From positions 248,001 to 312,000 of the forward strand of contig NZ_JAMXST010000005.1 of NCBI RefSeq assembly GCF_024124905.1: a DNA stretch of 64,000 nucleotides. The letters are read 5' to 3'. This stretch comes from Cellulosimicrobium cellulans. GTDB lineage: Bacteria > Actinomycetota > Actinomycetes > Actinomycetales > Cellulomonadaceae. Position 1 is the first letter of the stretch. Each line of letters begins with the position of its first letter. Below, piece by piece: positions 17,946-27,273 of this stretch. The notes under the pieces are model-generated. The model searched no databases. It saw nothing but the letters and a program-made list of their open reading frames with translations, and had not been told where the DNA came from. The position numbers and the translations under genes are program-made.

Positions 17946-18017
17946 GGCTCTACCTCGCGCGACCACGGCTCTACCTCGGCAGACCGGGGCTCTACCTCGC
18001 GAGGTAGAGGCGTGGTC
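17941..18017. repeat. 21-bp tandem repeat array with inverted end, between thiB and thiP
   Basis: Three 21-bp units with core ACCASGGCTCTACCTCG (units at 17941, 17962 and 17983), followed by an inverted partial copy (GTAGAGGCGTGGTC) that can pair with unit 1. The same unit occurs four times inside narG at 46776-46859. Its location inside the transporter operon could form an mRNA hairpin after thiB (inference). Confidence 0.9.
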
Positions 18018-18036
18018 ACGCAGCGCGCACCGGGCG

Positions 18037-19137
18037 TCAGTCGACGACCGTGGCCGTCCATGCCTTGATCCACTCGTCGCGGTGCGCCGAGACGTCGGCG
18101 GGCGCGACCTCGAAGGGCTCGTCGGCGAGCGGGGCGAACTCGGCCCAGCCGTCGGGGAGCGCGACGGAGTCGTCGGCGGGGTACATGTACATCTGCTCCG
18201 GGACGTCGGCCTGGAACGCCTCGCTCACGAGGAAGTCGACGAGCTGCTGCGCGCCCTCGGGGTTCTTCGCGTTCGCGAGCACGCCCGTGTACTCGACCTG
18301 GCGGAAGCACGTGTCGAGCAGCGCGCCGGTCGTGGACGCGGAGCCGTCCTCGGTGAGCGTGAACGCGGGCGACGTCGAGTACGACAGCACGAGCGGGCGC
18401 GGCCCGGCGCCCTCGGAGCCGGAGAAGTCGACGTAATACGCGTCGGACCACCCGTCGACGACCTTGACGCCGTTGTCCCGGAGGTCGGCCCAGTAGTCCT
18501 CGTAGCCGTCCTCGCCGAACGCGCCGATCGTCGCGAGGAGGAACGCGAGACCGGGCGACGACGTCGCCGGGTTGGTCACGACGAGGAGGTCCTCGTACTC
18601 CGGCTTCGCGAGGTCCTCGAGCGAGACGGGCTCCGGGATCCCGGCGTCGGCGAACCACGCGTGGTCGACGTTGACGCACACGTCGCCGAGGTCGACCGCC
18701 GTGAGCTCGTCGCCGTCGCCGACGGCGTACGAGGCCGCCGAGTCGGACAGGCCCTCCGGCGTGTAGGGCGCGAGGACGCCCTCGTCGATCGCCCGCGAGG
18801 CGAACGTGTTGTCGATCCCGAACACGACGTCGCCCAGCGGCGAGTCCTTGGTGAGGATCAGCTGGTTGACGAGCGCGCCGCCGTCGCCGGGGGCGACCTG
18901 CTCGACGGTGAGCCCGCTCTCCTCCTCGAACGCGGCGAGCACCTCGTCGCTCACGGCGAAGGAGTCGTGGGTGACCAGGGTGACCGTGCCCCCGGTGCCC
19001 GACGACGTGTCGTCGCCCCCGGAGCCTGAGGTCGCGTCCTCGCCGCCACTGCACGCGGCGAGGGCGAGGAGGGCGAGGGTCGTGCCCGCGCCCGTGACGA
19101 GGGCGCTCCGGCGGGTACGGGCGGTCGTGCGCTGCAT
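18037..19137 (-). CDS. thiB: Thiamine ABC transporter substrate-binding lipoprotein
   Basis: A 366-residue lipoprotein (lipobox ALAAC, Cys29) of the ThiB/FbpA solute-binding fold: TVTLVTHDSFAVSDEVLAAF at the mature N-terminus, GDVVFGIDNTF, and YSTSPAFTLTEDG. It would deliver thiamine or a thiamine phosphate to the permease. It is the first gene behind the TPP riboswitch and is separated from thiP by the 21-bp repeat hairpin. Confidence 0.92.
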   Translation of the reverse strand: MQRTTARTRRSALVTGAGTTLALLALAACSGGEDATSGSGGDDTSSGTGGTVTLVTHDSFAVSDEVLAAFEEESGLTVEQVAPGDGGALVNQLILTKDSPLGDVVFGIDNTFASRAIDEGVLAPYTPEGLSDSAASYAVGDGDELTAVDLGDVCVNVDHAWFADAGIPEPVSLEDLAKPEYEDLLVVTNPATSSPGLAFLLATIGAFGEDGYEDYWADLRDNGVKVVDGWSDAYYVDFSGSEGAGPRPLVLSYSTSPAFTLTEDGSASTTGALLDTCFRQVEYTGVLANAKNPEGAQQLVDFLVSEAFQADVPEQMYMYPADDSVALPDGWAEFAPLADEPFEVAPADVSAHRDEWIKAWTATVVD

Positions 19138-19221
19138 GTGTCCTCCCAGGACGTTCAGGAGGGGTTCACCGGCTCGCGCGACCGTGCCCCGCGAGCGCGG
19201 GCGACCGCACGAGCAGGTGAT

Positions 19222-19316
19222 CGAGATTCCCGACTTCCTCCACCGGTGCTAACCGGATCAGGTTCGAGGGTCTGCGGTGGTCCGCACTCTCAGCTCCTCC
19301 AGGAGCTCCCCTGTCG
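19222..19316 (-). promoter_or_regulatory. TPP riboswitch (THI element)
   Basis: Reading leftward the conserved parts appear in order: CAGGGGAGC, CTGAGAGTGCG, GACCCTCGAACCTGATC, GGTTAGCACCGG and GAGGAAGTCGG. These match the thiamine-pyrophosphate aptamer consensus. It lies about 85 nt before the ThiB start codon and would repress thiBPQ when TPP is abundant. Confidence 0.95.
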
Positions 19317-19499
19317 TTCCCGTCGAGCCTACACCGGGCCGCGCCTGGGGAATCCCCCTGAGAGAACCCTGAGCGCGGCCCCGCGGCGACCAGGGAGGGG
19401 TTCCGGGCCGGTCCCCGATGCCCCGGGGCGCACCGCCGCGGGAGGGTCGAGACGACCGGACCGGGACACCCGGCCGACGACGCAGGAGGGGAAGGACCG

Positions 19500-20390
19500 A
19501 TGAGCAGCAGACCTGGGACGACGGGTGCGACGACGACCGTCGCGACGTCCACCGAGAACGCCGAGAACGCCGAGAGCGCTGCGGGAGACGCCGGGACGAC
19601 GCCGGAGCGGCCCGTGATCGCCACCGCGCGGGGGCTCGTGAAGACCTACGGGCGCGGCGAGGCGACGGTCCGCGCCCTGGACGGCGTCGACGTCGACCTC
19701 GAACGGGGACGCCTGACCGCGATCATGGGCCCGTCCGGGTCGGGCAAGTCGACCCTCATGCACTGCCTCGCCGGGCTGGACTCCCCCACGGCGGGGACCG
19801 TCGTCGTGGACGGCGAGACGGTCTCGGCGATGAGCGAGCGGCGCCTGACGCGGCTGCGGCGCACACGCATCGGGTTCGTCTTCCAGTCGTTCAACCTCGT
19901 GCCGACGCTCACGGCGGAGGAGAACATCGTGCTCCCGCTCGCCGTCGCGCGCCGGCCCGTGGACCGGGAGTGGTTCGACCGCGTGGTCGACGCCGTCGGC
20001 CTGCGCCCGCGGCTCGGGCACCGCCCGGCGGAGCTCTCGGGCGGGCAGCAGCAGCGCGTCGCGTGCGCGCGGGCGCTCGTGTCCCGGCCGGCGGTCGTGT
20101 TCGCGGACGAGCCGACCGGCAACCTCGACTCGCGCGCCGCCGCGGAGGTGCTCGGCTTCCTGCGCGCCTCGGTGGACGACCTCGGCCAGTCCGTCGCCAT
20201 GGTCACGCACGACCCGACGGCGGCGTCGTACGCGCACCGCGTGCTGTTCCTCGCGGACGGGCGCCTCGTGACCGAGCTGCGCGACCCGACGCCGCAGGCC
20301 GTCCTCGACACGCTCGGTTCCCTCACGCCGGGGGCGTCGGCGGGCGCACACGCCGCACCGGTCACCCACGAACCGGCGGCCGTCCGATGA
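19500..20390 (+). CDS. ABC transporter ATPase, MacB/LolD family
   Basis: A 296-residue ATPase: low-complexity N-terminus (about 40 residues), Walker A GPSGSGKST, FVFQSFNLVPTLTAEEN Q-loop, signature LSGGQQQRVACARAL and Walker B VVFADEPTGNLD. Pairs with the overlapping FtsX-type permease. Substrate unknown; lipoprotein, peptide or drug mechanotransmission are known for the family. Confidence 0.92.
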   Translation: MSSRPGTTGATTTVATSTENAENAESAAGDAGTTPERPVIATARGLVKTYGRGEATVRALDGVDVDLERGRLTAIMGPSGSGKSTLMHCLAGLDSPTAGTVVVDGETVSAMSERRLTRLRRTRIGFVFQSFNLVPTLTAEENIVLPLAVARRPVDREWFDRVVDAVGLRPRLGHRPAELSGGQQQRVACARALVSRPAVVFADEPTGNLDSRAAAEVLGFLRASVDDLGQSVAMVTHDPTAASYAHRVLFLADGRLVTELRDPTPQAVLDTLGSLTPGASAGAHAAPVTHEPAAVR

Positions 20391-22924
20391 TGGGCCGGAT
20401 CGCGCTGCGCGGCGTGCGGGCGCACGGCGCGCAGCTCGTGCTGTCCGTGCTCGCGGTGACGATCGGCGTCGCGTTCGTCACGGGCACGTTCGCGCTGCGC
20501 GCGATGCTCGCGTCGACGTTCGACGGCATCGTCGCGTCGTCGATCCAGGCCGACGCGTACGTGCGCGGCGCCGCCACCGCCGGGTCCGCGCTCGAGTCGT
20601 CGTCCGCGCAGCTCGGTGGCGCACGGAGCCTCGTCCCGGCCGACCTGGCCGGCACGCTCGACGAGCGCGACGACGTCGACCTCGCGCTCGCGGAGGTGAG
20701 CGGCCCCGCCGTCCTGGTGGGCGCCGACGGCACCGCGGTGCTGAGCACCCAGGCGCCGAGCATGGCGGTCGGGTACGACCCGCGCGACCGCGGGCCGCGC
20801 GTGGTCGACGGCCGGGCGCCGGAGAACGGCGGCGAGGTCGCGCTCGAGTCCGCGACGCTCGAGGCGTCGGGGCTCGCCGTGGGCGACACGACCGACGTCG
20901 TGCTCGGGGACGCGGTGCGCCCGGTGCGCGTGGTCGGCGAGCTCTCGCTGTCCGCGCCCATGGCGGGCGCGACGATCGTCCTGCTCGACGCGGCGACCGC
21001 GGCCGCGACGTACGCGCCGGACGGCATGGTGCCGTCGATCGCCCTGCACGCCGCCGACGGCGTCTCGCCCGAGGCGCTGCGCGACGCCGTCGCGACGTCG
21101 CTGCCCGACGGCGCCGAGGCCGTGACGGGCGCGGAGCTGCGCGACGAGACGAGCAGCGCCGTCGCCGACCAGCTCGGCTTCGTCTCGACGTTCCTGCTCG
21201 TGTTCGCCGGGCTCGCGCTGTTCGTCGGCACGTTCATCATCACCAACACGTTCGCGATGCACGTGCGCCGCCGCACGCGCGAGCTCGCGCTCCTGCGCGC
21301 CGTCGGGGTGTCGCCCGGGCAGGTGTTCGCCTCGGTGCTGGGGCAGGCCGCGGTCGTCGGGGTCGTCGGCGCGGTGCTGGGCGTCGCGGCCGGGTTCGGG
21401 CTCGCCGAGCTCGCGCGGGCCGGGCTCGGCGCGGTGGGCATGGAGCTCGCCGGCTCGCTGCCCGTGACGACGGCCGGGATCGTGGTCCCGCTCGTCGTCG
21501 GTGTCGTGGTCTCGGTCGTGGCGGCAGCCCTGCCCGCGCGCCACGCGGCGCTCGTCCGGCCCGTCGAGGCGATGCGGGCCGACGTCGTGCGGCCAGCCGG
21601 CCCGGGCGTCGCCCGGGTGGTTGCGGGGACGCTGACCCTGCTCGCCGGCACCGGTCTCGTGGTGGGCGCAGCGGTGGTCGGGAGCGGCGGCGCGCCGCTC
21701 CTCGGGCTCGGCGCCGTCGGGGTGATCGCGGGCGTGCTGCTGCTCTCCCCGCTCGCGGTCGGTCCCGTGCTCGGAGTCCTCGCCGCGCCGTTCGTCGCGC
21801 TGGTCCGGCCGCTCGGCGGGCTCGCGCGCGGCAACGTGACGCGCCAGCCGCGGCGCACGGCCGCGACCGCAGGGGCGCTCGTCGTGGGGATGGCGCTCGT
21901 GTCGACGACGTCCGTCCTCGCGCTCTCGGCACGCGAGTCCGTGACCGGCATCGTCGACGAGGAGACGGCCGCCGACCTCGTCGTCCGGTCCGCGACCCCG
22001 TACCTGCCCGAGGGCGTCGCGACCGACGTGCGCGCCGTGCCCGGCGTCGCGTCCGTCGACCTCACGACGTACGGGCAGGTCGTCGTCGACGGCGAGCCGC
22101 AGCTCGTCGTCGGGTTCCCCGCCGAGGGCTTCGGCCGCTCGGTCCGCACGACGGCCGTCGAGGGCGACCTCGACGCGTACGCGCACGGCGAGGCGGCCGT
22201 CATGGCGGACGCGCTCGACGAGCACGGCTGGGCGCTCGGCGACGTCGTGACGATCGCCGACCCCACCCGGCCCGACCTCCCGGCGCACGACGTCCGCATC
22301 GGCGCCGTGATCGACTCCCACGCGTTCTCGGTCGACATGCTCCTGCCGCCGGACGTCGCCTCGGCCGTCGGCGCGACGACCCCCGAGATGCTGTTCCTCG
22401 ACGTCGAGCCGGGCGCCGACCTCGCGGCCGTGCGGGGCGCGGTGACCGAGGCCGTCGCGCCCTACGTCGTCGCGAGCGTGCTCGACGCCGACGAGTTCGC
22501 CGGGGAGGTCGCGTCCCAGGTCGAGTCGATCCTCGCGATCGTCTACGCGCTGCTCGGCCTGTCCGTGCTCGTCGCGGTGCTCGGGATCGTCAACACGCTC
22601 GCCCTGTCCGTCGTCGAGCGGACGCGCGAGATCGGGCTCCTGCGCGCCGTCGGGCTGGGGCGCGCCCAGCTCGCCACGACGATCGTCGTCGAGTCCGTGC
22701 TGGTCGCGGTCTTCGGGACGGCGGTCGGGCTGGTCGTGGGGACCGGCCTGGCCGCCGCGCTCCCGTCCGTCCTCGCGGACGAGGGCTTCACGACCCTCGC
22801 CGTGCCGTGGGCCCAGCTCGGGGCGATGCTCGCGCTCGCCGCCGTCGTCGGGGTCGTCGCGGCGGTCTGGCCCGCGACGCGCGCGGCCCGGCTGCCCGTG
22901 CTCGACGCGGTGAGCCAGGAGTGA
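20387..22924 (+). CDS. FtsX-family ABC permease, two-module
   Basis: An 845-residue permease with an N-terminal helix, large extracytoplasmic MacB_PCD domain, three-helix FtsX core (about 265-400), a second pair of helices, another extracytoplasmic domain and a second FtsX core at the C-terminus. Both cores contain the typical R-R-x-R-E-L/RTREIGLLRAVG motif. ATGA overlap with the ATPase gene shows translational coupling. Confidence 0.9.
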   Translation: MMGRIALRGVRAHGAQLVLSVLAVTIGVAFVTGTFALRAMLASTFDGIVASSIQADAYVRGAATAGSALESSSAQLGGARSLVPADLAGTLDERDDVDLALAEVSGPAVLVGADGTAVLSTQAPSMAVGYDPRDRGPRVVDGRAPENGGEVALESATLEASGLAVGDTTDVVLGDAVRPVRVVGELSLSAPMAGATIVLLDAATAAATYAPDGMVPSIALHAADGVSPEALRDAVATSLPDGAEAVTGAELRDETSSAVADQLGFVSTFLLVFAGLALFVGTFIITNTFAMHVRRRTRELALLRAVGVSPGQVFASVLGQAAVVGVVGAVLGVAAGFGLAELARAGLGAVGMELAGSLPVTTAGIVVPLVVGVVVSVVAAALPARHAALVRPVEAMRADVVRPAGPGVARVVAGTLTLLAGTGLVVGAAVVGSGGAPLLGLGAVGVIAGVLLLSPLAVGPVLGVLAAPFVALVRPLGGLARGNVTRQPRRTAATAGALVVGMALVSTTSVLALSARESVTGIVDEETAADLVVRSATPYLPEGVATDVRAVPGVASVDLTTYGQVVVDGEPQLVVGFPAEGFGRSVRTTAVEGDLDAYAHGEAAVMADALDEHGWALGDVVTIADPTRPDLPAHDVRIGAVIDSHAFSVDMLLPPDVASAVGATTPEMLFLDVEPGADLAAVRGAVTEAVAPYVVASVLDADEFAGEVASQVESILAIVYALLGLSVLVAVLGIVNTLALSVVERTREIGLLRAVGLGRAQLATTIVVESVLVAVFGTAVGLVVGTGLAAALPSVLADEGFTTLAVPWAQLGAMLALAAVVGVVAAVWPATRAARLPVLDAVSQE

Positions 22925-22944
22925 CGCGAGGGCGGTGACGAGAG

Positions 22945-22990
22945 GCGAGAAGTGGCCCTCCACGGTGGCGTCCAGAGGGCCACTTCTCGC
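22945..22990 (+). terminator. Terminator of ABC permease
   Basis: A perfect GCGAGAAGTGGCCCT stem with its complement and a 16-nt loop, 21 nt after the stop codon. Confidence 0.8.
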
Positions 22991-23108
22991 GTCTCGCGAC
23001 GTCGGGCCGTGGCCACGTGCGCGCGCCGCGCGACGCGGGCGCCGACCGTTCGCACTACGGTGGGAGCACGCCCGCGCCGACCGGCGCCCCGACTCACGGA
23101 GGACCCTC

Positions 23109-23387
23109 GTGGCCGACACGACCGAGACCGAGCAGACCCTGGCCGTGAAGGTCGGCACCGTCGCCCTCACGTTCGCCGCGGGCTGGGTGGCGCAGAAGCT
23201 CGTCACGTTCGTCTGGGCGAAGGTCACGGGTCACGACGCCCCCAAGGACCTCGACGACGAGGAGGTCGGCATCGTCTCCGCCGTCACCTTCGCGGCCGTC
23301 GCCGCCGGCGTCGGCGTCCTCGCGCGCCGGTTCGCCGGCAAGGAGGCCAAGCGCGTCGTCGCCCGCCTCGCGTCGCGCGCGTCGTAG
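23109..23387 (+). CDS. DUF4235 family membrane protein
   Basis: A 92-residue protein with two helices (VGTVALTFAAGWVAQKLVTF and VSAVTFAAVAAGVGVLARRF) separated by an acidic linker, second DUF4235 member in the window. GTG start follows a GGAGG site. Function unknown. Confidence 0.75.
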   Translation: MADTTETEQTLAVKVGTVALTFAAGWVAQKLVTFVWAKVTGHDAPKDLDDEEVGIVSAVTFAAVAAGVGVLARRFAGKEAKRVVARLASRAS

Positions 23388-23399
23388 CCGCCGCTCGAG

Positions 23400-23447
23400 C
23401 CCGGGGTCGTTCCTCACGATCGTCGCGACGTGGGGAGGGACCCCGGG
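23400..23447. repeat. Hairpin repeat H2-a (terminator)
   Basis: An imperfect long stem bounded by CCCGGGGTC and GACCCCGGG, just after the DUF4235 stop. Its complement shares most of an arm with the hairpin at 58566-58625 (CGAACCCGGGGTCC... CCCCACG). Confidence 0.75.
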
Positions 23448-23481
23448 TTCGGCGTACCCGACGGCGAGAGTCGGCGCTGGG

Positions 23482-24656
23482 TCAGCACACCGGGGGTGCC
23501 GGATCGGGCGGGGTCCAGCCCATCGCGGCGCGCGCCCCGCGCGTGACCGCGGAGGCCGGGGTCAGGCGCATGAGCCCGTTCCGGACGGTCTGCCGCCAGC
23601 CACCGCCGAGGTGCGAGCCGAAGCGACCCGTCGCGACCGATGCCCGGGCGAGCGCCCGGCACCGGGGCCGGCGCGCGGCGTCGTACCCCGCGAGCGCCAA
23701 GGCGAGCCGACCGCCCGCCGCGACGGGCGACCCGACCAGGAGGCCGACGCACAGCCCGTCCTCCAGCGCCGTCGCCGCACCCTGCCCCATCGTCGGGAGC
23801 GTGCCGTGCGCGGCGTCGCCGACCAGGACGACGCGGCCCGTCGCGTAGCGCGGGAGGCCGCCGGGCAGGTGGTGCACGTCGTGGCGCAGGACGGCGTCCG
23901 GCGACGTCGCGGCGAGGACCTCCTGCACCGGCGGCGCCCACCCGGCGAACCGCTCACGGGCCGCGCCCAGCTCGTCGTCCAGCCGCGTCCGCTCGGGCAT
24001 CGCGACGTAGCCGTACCAGTAGGTCTCGTCGGCGGCGGTGCGCAGCAGGCCGAACTCCGCGTGCGCGCCCCAGTACTGGGTCAGGGCCTCCGCGCCCCAG
24101 GCACCGGGGTGATCGCGCGCCAGCTCGAGTAGCCGCTGTACACCGGCACGCTCGCCGGGAACAGGGTCGCGCGGACGGCGCTGCGCATCCCGTCCGCGCC
24201 GACGACGAGGTCCGCCTCCCGACCCGCGACGACGGCGGGCGACCCGGCGGGGTCGCCGGGATCCAGCGCGGTCACCGGCGTCGCCGTGACGATCTCGACG
24301 CCCAGGTCGGTCGCCCGGCGGTGCAGCGCCTCGTGGAGCCGACGCCGGTGGACGCCGACCAGCCCGACGGACGCGCGCACCTCGGGGGTGCCGGGCAGCG
24401 TGAGGATCGGGCGCCCGTGGAGGTCCCACGTCCCGCCCGCCCAGGTCGCGTACCCGAGCCGGGCGACGGCGTCGTCGTCGAACCCGAGGCCGCGGAACGC
24501 CGCGACCGCGTTGCGCGACATGGCGAAACCCGCGCCGACCTCGCCCAGCGCGGGCGAGCGCTCGAGGACGGTGACGCCCCACCCCGTGCCCGCGAGAGAG
24601 ATCGCGGACGCGAGACCGGCGATCCCGGCTCCGACGACGATCGCGGTAGGGGTCAT
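23482..24656 (-). pseudogene. FAD-dependent monooxygenase, frameshifted
   Basis: A PHBH-type flavin monooxygenase split over two frames. The N-terminal part has the FAD-binding GAGIAGLASAISLAGTGW motif and VVGADGMRSAVR and runs to YSGYSSWRAITPVPGA. The remainder resumes in another frame as EALTQYWGAHAEFGLL and continues through the second FAD motif VLVGDAAHGTLPTMGQGA to the end. A single missing G in a G4 run (24095-24098) would restore one frame of about 390 residues. This is either a true inactivating mutation or a homopolymer sequencing error. Divergent TetR gene is the likely regulator. Confidence 0.85.
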
Positions 24657-24693
24657 GGGTGCCTCCAGGTCGACGAGCCCGAGCGCGCATACC

Positions 24694-24731
24694 ACTACGG
24701 GCGTTGTAGTACCGATGTTGCCATACTGGCA
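24694..24731. promoter_or_regulatory. Operator candidates between monooxygenase and TetR genes
   Basis: Two palindromes in a 78-bp divergent spacer: ACTAC-N7-GTAGT (24694-24710) and TGCCA-TAC-TGGCA (24719-24731). The second overlaps the likely TetR promoter region (CATACT 7 nt before ATG), consistent with autoregulation. Confidence 0.5.
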
Positions 24732-24734
24732 GTC

Positions 24735-25334
24735 ATGCCGAGGACCAACCCCGGGCGGCGGGCCGCTCTCGCGGACGCCGCCGTCGCCCTCCTCGCCACG
24801 GACGGCGTGCACGGCCTCACCCACCGCACGGTCGAGCGCGCCGCAGGGCTCCCGGCAGGGACCGCGGCCAACTACGTCCGCAGCAGGGAGGAGCTCCTCG
24901 TCGCCGCGGCCGAGCGCGTCGTCGACCTGCACCTCGCCGCCATGCGGCGGATCGACCGGACGCTCGACGTCTCCGGCTCCCCGGAGCCGCTGACCGAGCT
25001 CCTCGCCGCATCCCTCGAGGACGCCGTCACGACGTCGCGCGAGCGGTACCTCGCGATCTTCGAGCTCCAGCTCGAGGCGCGCCGCCGCCCGGCGCTCGCC
25101 ACGGCGCTGGCGCGGCTCGGCTCCGTCGCGACCGCGTTCACCGCCGACGAGCACGCCACGCTGGGGCTCGACGTCCCGCCCGACGCGATCCCCCTGCTCG
25201 TCACCCTCTACGGCGGCGCGCTGTTCTCCCTGGTCAACGCCCCGGGAGACGTCGACCGCGAGACGACCCGCCGCCTCGCCCGCGCGATCGTGCGGGGAGC
25301 CCTCGGAGCCGACCCGTCCGCCCCGCCGACGTGA
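24735..25334 (+). CDS. TetR-family transcriptional regulator
   Basis: A 199-residue regulator with an N-terminal helix-turn-helix (about residues 10-55: LADAAVALLATDGVHGLTHR, AAGLPAGTAANYVRSREELL) and an all-helical ligand domain. Divergent from the FAD monooxygenase, so it probably represses that gene and itself in response to an aromatic substrate or product (inference). Probably leaderless. Confidence 0.9.
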   Translation: MPRTNPGRRAALADAAVALLATDGVHGLTHRTVERAAGLPAGTAANYVRSREELLVAAAERVVDLHLAAMRRIDRTLDVSGSPEPLTELLAASLEDAVTTSRERYLAIFELQLEARRRPALATALARLGSVATAFTADEHATLGLDVPPDAIPLLVTLYGGALFSLVNAPGDVDRETTRRLARAIVRGALGADPSAPPT

Positions 25335-25407
25335 TCGCCACCGCCCGCGGGCGAGGCGCTCGCGGGCCGGCAGCGCCCGGCACTCCCGCCCCGGTACCCT
25401 GGCGCGC

Positions 25408-26859
25408 GTGACGGCCCCACCGGCAACCCCTGCGAGCGCCACGCCGGTCCCCCAGGACCCGGTCCTGCGATCCGGCGTGCGCGTCCTCGCCGACGCCGGC
25501 CGCCTGCTGTCCCGGCACTGGCCCGCGCTCGTCGCGGTCGCGCTCCTCGCCGAGGTCGTGCACGAGCTCGCGCTGCGGGCGGCGCTCGCGGTCGCCCCGT
25601 CGTCCGGCGTGCTCGGCCTGCTCGTGCTGTGCTTCTCGCCGCTCGCGACGGTCGTCGGGATCGTCGTCATGCTGCACGTCCTGCGCCGCGAGCCGCGGAC
25701 GGAGCGCGACCGCCTCGAGGTCCGGGCGCTCCTCGGCTCGATCGCGTCGGTCCTCGTCCCGTACCTCGTCATCTACGAGTTCTACGGCGGCCTCTCGTCC
25801 GACTGGCAGTCGTACATCGACTCCGCGGCGCTCGACCACGCGTTCGCGGCCGGGTCGGGGATCGAGACGGCGAGCCCGATCCCCGAGGGCTTCGGGCTCA
25901 CGGTCGTGCTCGTCGTCGGGGGCGCGCTGCTCGCCCGGACGCTGCTCGAACGTCTCGCCAAGCGCGTCGACCGCGGCATCTCCGCCGCGGGCGGCGACAC
26001 GCGGCGCAGCGCACGCTCTGCCGCGGTCCGCATCGCGGCGGGCTACTGCGAGGTCGTGTGGATCGTCGTCGGCGCGTTCACCGTGACCGCCGTCGTCGGC
26101 CGCGTGCGCGAGTGGTGGACGTCGCGCGTCGTCGTCGTCGAGACCACGACGTGGTGGGACGGCGTGGTGGCGCGCGTCGACGTGCTCAAGCCGCTCGTCG
26201 ACGCCCTGGGCCCGACGACGTCGCTCCTCCTCGCGGGCGTCGTCACCGGCCTCGTCGTGCCGCTCGCCTGGCTCACCCTCGGCACGATCGTCTACGGCGT
26301 CGAGGCGATCGACGTCGTCGACCCCGCGCACGCGACGCAGGGCGGCGGCGAGCCGGCGGGCCGCGCGACGCGCGTCGTCGACCGGTTCAACCGGACGCTC
26401 GGCGAGAGCGGCGCGCGCAGAGCGTGGGAGCTCATGCTCGACCCCGGCCGGCGGTTCGGCGGCCTCGTGGGCGCGGTCGGCATGCTGTGGCGCAGCCGGT
26501 GGAGCGCCGTGCTGCTCTTCTGCGTCGCGTTCGCCCTGCTCACGCTCGGCGAGCAGGTCGTCTACACGGCCGCGCAGGCCGTCGTCGGCCAGCCGGGCAT
26601 CGTCGCCTGGCGCGCGCTCGTCGGCCCGCTCGAGATCGTCGCGACGGTCGTCGTGCAGGTGCTCACGACCGTGCTGCTCGCGGCCGCCGCGGACGCGCTG
26701 CTCGCGAGCCTCGGCCTGCCGTCGGCGCTGCGCACGCGGCGCGTGGCCCGGTCCCGGACAGCGGTCGGCACAGGGGCGGGCACAGAGGTCGGGGCCGAGG
26801 CCGGCGCCGAGGTCAGCACCGTGGCCGGCACGACGGCGGACGGCACGTCAGCCGGCTGA
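25408..26859 (+). CDS. Polytopic membrane protein
   Basis: A 483-residue protein with about eight hydrophobic helices, two of them flanking an amphipathic stretch rich in Trp/Thr/Val (VREWWTSRVVVVETTTWWDG). A Thr/Gly/Ala/Glu-rich low-complexity tail (GTGAGTEVGAEAGAEVSTVAG) ends the protein. A TACCCT hexamer lies 7 nt upstream of the GTG start, suggesting leaderless transcription. Its 3' end overlaps the convergent GntR gene by 12 bp. No family recognised. Confidence 0.75.
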   Translation: MTAPPATPASATPVPQDPVLRSGVRVLADAGRLLSRHWPALVAVALLAEVVHELALRAALAVAPSSGVLGLLVLCFSPLATVVGIVVMLHVLRREPRTERDRLEVRALLGSIASVLVPYLVIYEFYGGLSSDWQSYIDSAALDHAFAAGSGIETASPIPEGFGLTVVLVVGGALLARTLLERLAKRVDRGISAAGGDTRRSARSAAVRIAAGYCEVVWIVVGAFTVTAVVGRVREWWTSRVVVVETTTWWDGVVARVDVLKPLVDALGPTTSLLLAGVVTGLVVPLAWLTLGTIVYGVEAIDVVDPAHATQGGGEPAGRATRVVDRFNRTLGESGARRAWELMLDPGRRFGGLVGAVGMLWRSRWSAVLLFCVAFALLTLGEQVVYTAAQAVVGQPGIVAWRALVGPLEIVATVVVQVLTTVLLAAAADALLASLGLPSALRTRRVARSRTAVGTGAGTEVGAEAGAEVSTVAGTTADGTSAG

Positions 26860-27273
26860 GACCGTCGCGGACAGGTCGTCACCGGACCGGTCGTCGTCGG
26901 GCCGCCCCTCGACGAGCAGCGCCGCCGCGACGACGTCACGGATCTCGGTGTCCGTCAGCGCGTGGTCGCGTGCCAGGCGGACGAAGCGCGCCGCCGCGTC
27001 CGTCACCGCCGCACGCGACAGCGTCGCGGCCGGAGCCGTCACGAGGGTCCCGACCCGTCGCCGCGTCGTGACGAGCCCGGCGGCCTCCAGGTCGCGGTAG
27101 GTCCGCGCGACCGTGCCCGGCGCGATCCCCAGGTCGTTCGCGAGCGCCCGCACCGTGGGCAGGCGCTGCCCGTCGGCGAGGTCGCCCGCCGTGACGAGGG
27201 CCGCGAGCTGGGCGCGGAGCTGCTCGTAGTGCGGCGTCGGGGAGTCCAGGTCGATGCGGACGGCGAGGCTCAC
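26848..27273 (-). CDS. GntR-family regulator, YtrA type
   Basis: A 141-residue regulator: N-terminal winged helix (residues about 10-77; PHYEQLRAQLAALVTAGDL, LPTVRALANDLGIAPGTVARTYRDLEAAG split over the helix-turn-helix) and a short helical tail typical of YtrA, which controls ABC or membrane-protein operons. GTG start overlaps the stop of the upstream membrane-protein gene, so the two are one operon, probably autoregulated through the palindrome at 28252-28270. Confidence 0.88.
   Translation of the reverse strand: MSLAVRIDLDSPTPHYEQLRAQLAALVTAGDLADGQRLPTVRALANDLGIAPGTVARTYRDLEAAGLVTTRRRVGTLVTAPAATLSRAAVTDAAARFVRLARDHALTDTEIRDVVAAALLVEGRPDDDRSGDDLSATVSAG

Noticed and set aside
19646-23227. 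Antisense frame of nearly 1200 codons opposite the ABC transporter pair
   Set aside because: Repetitive Arg/Asp/His translation without domains; the sense ATPase and permease are clear.
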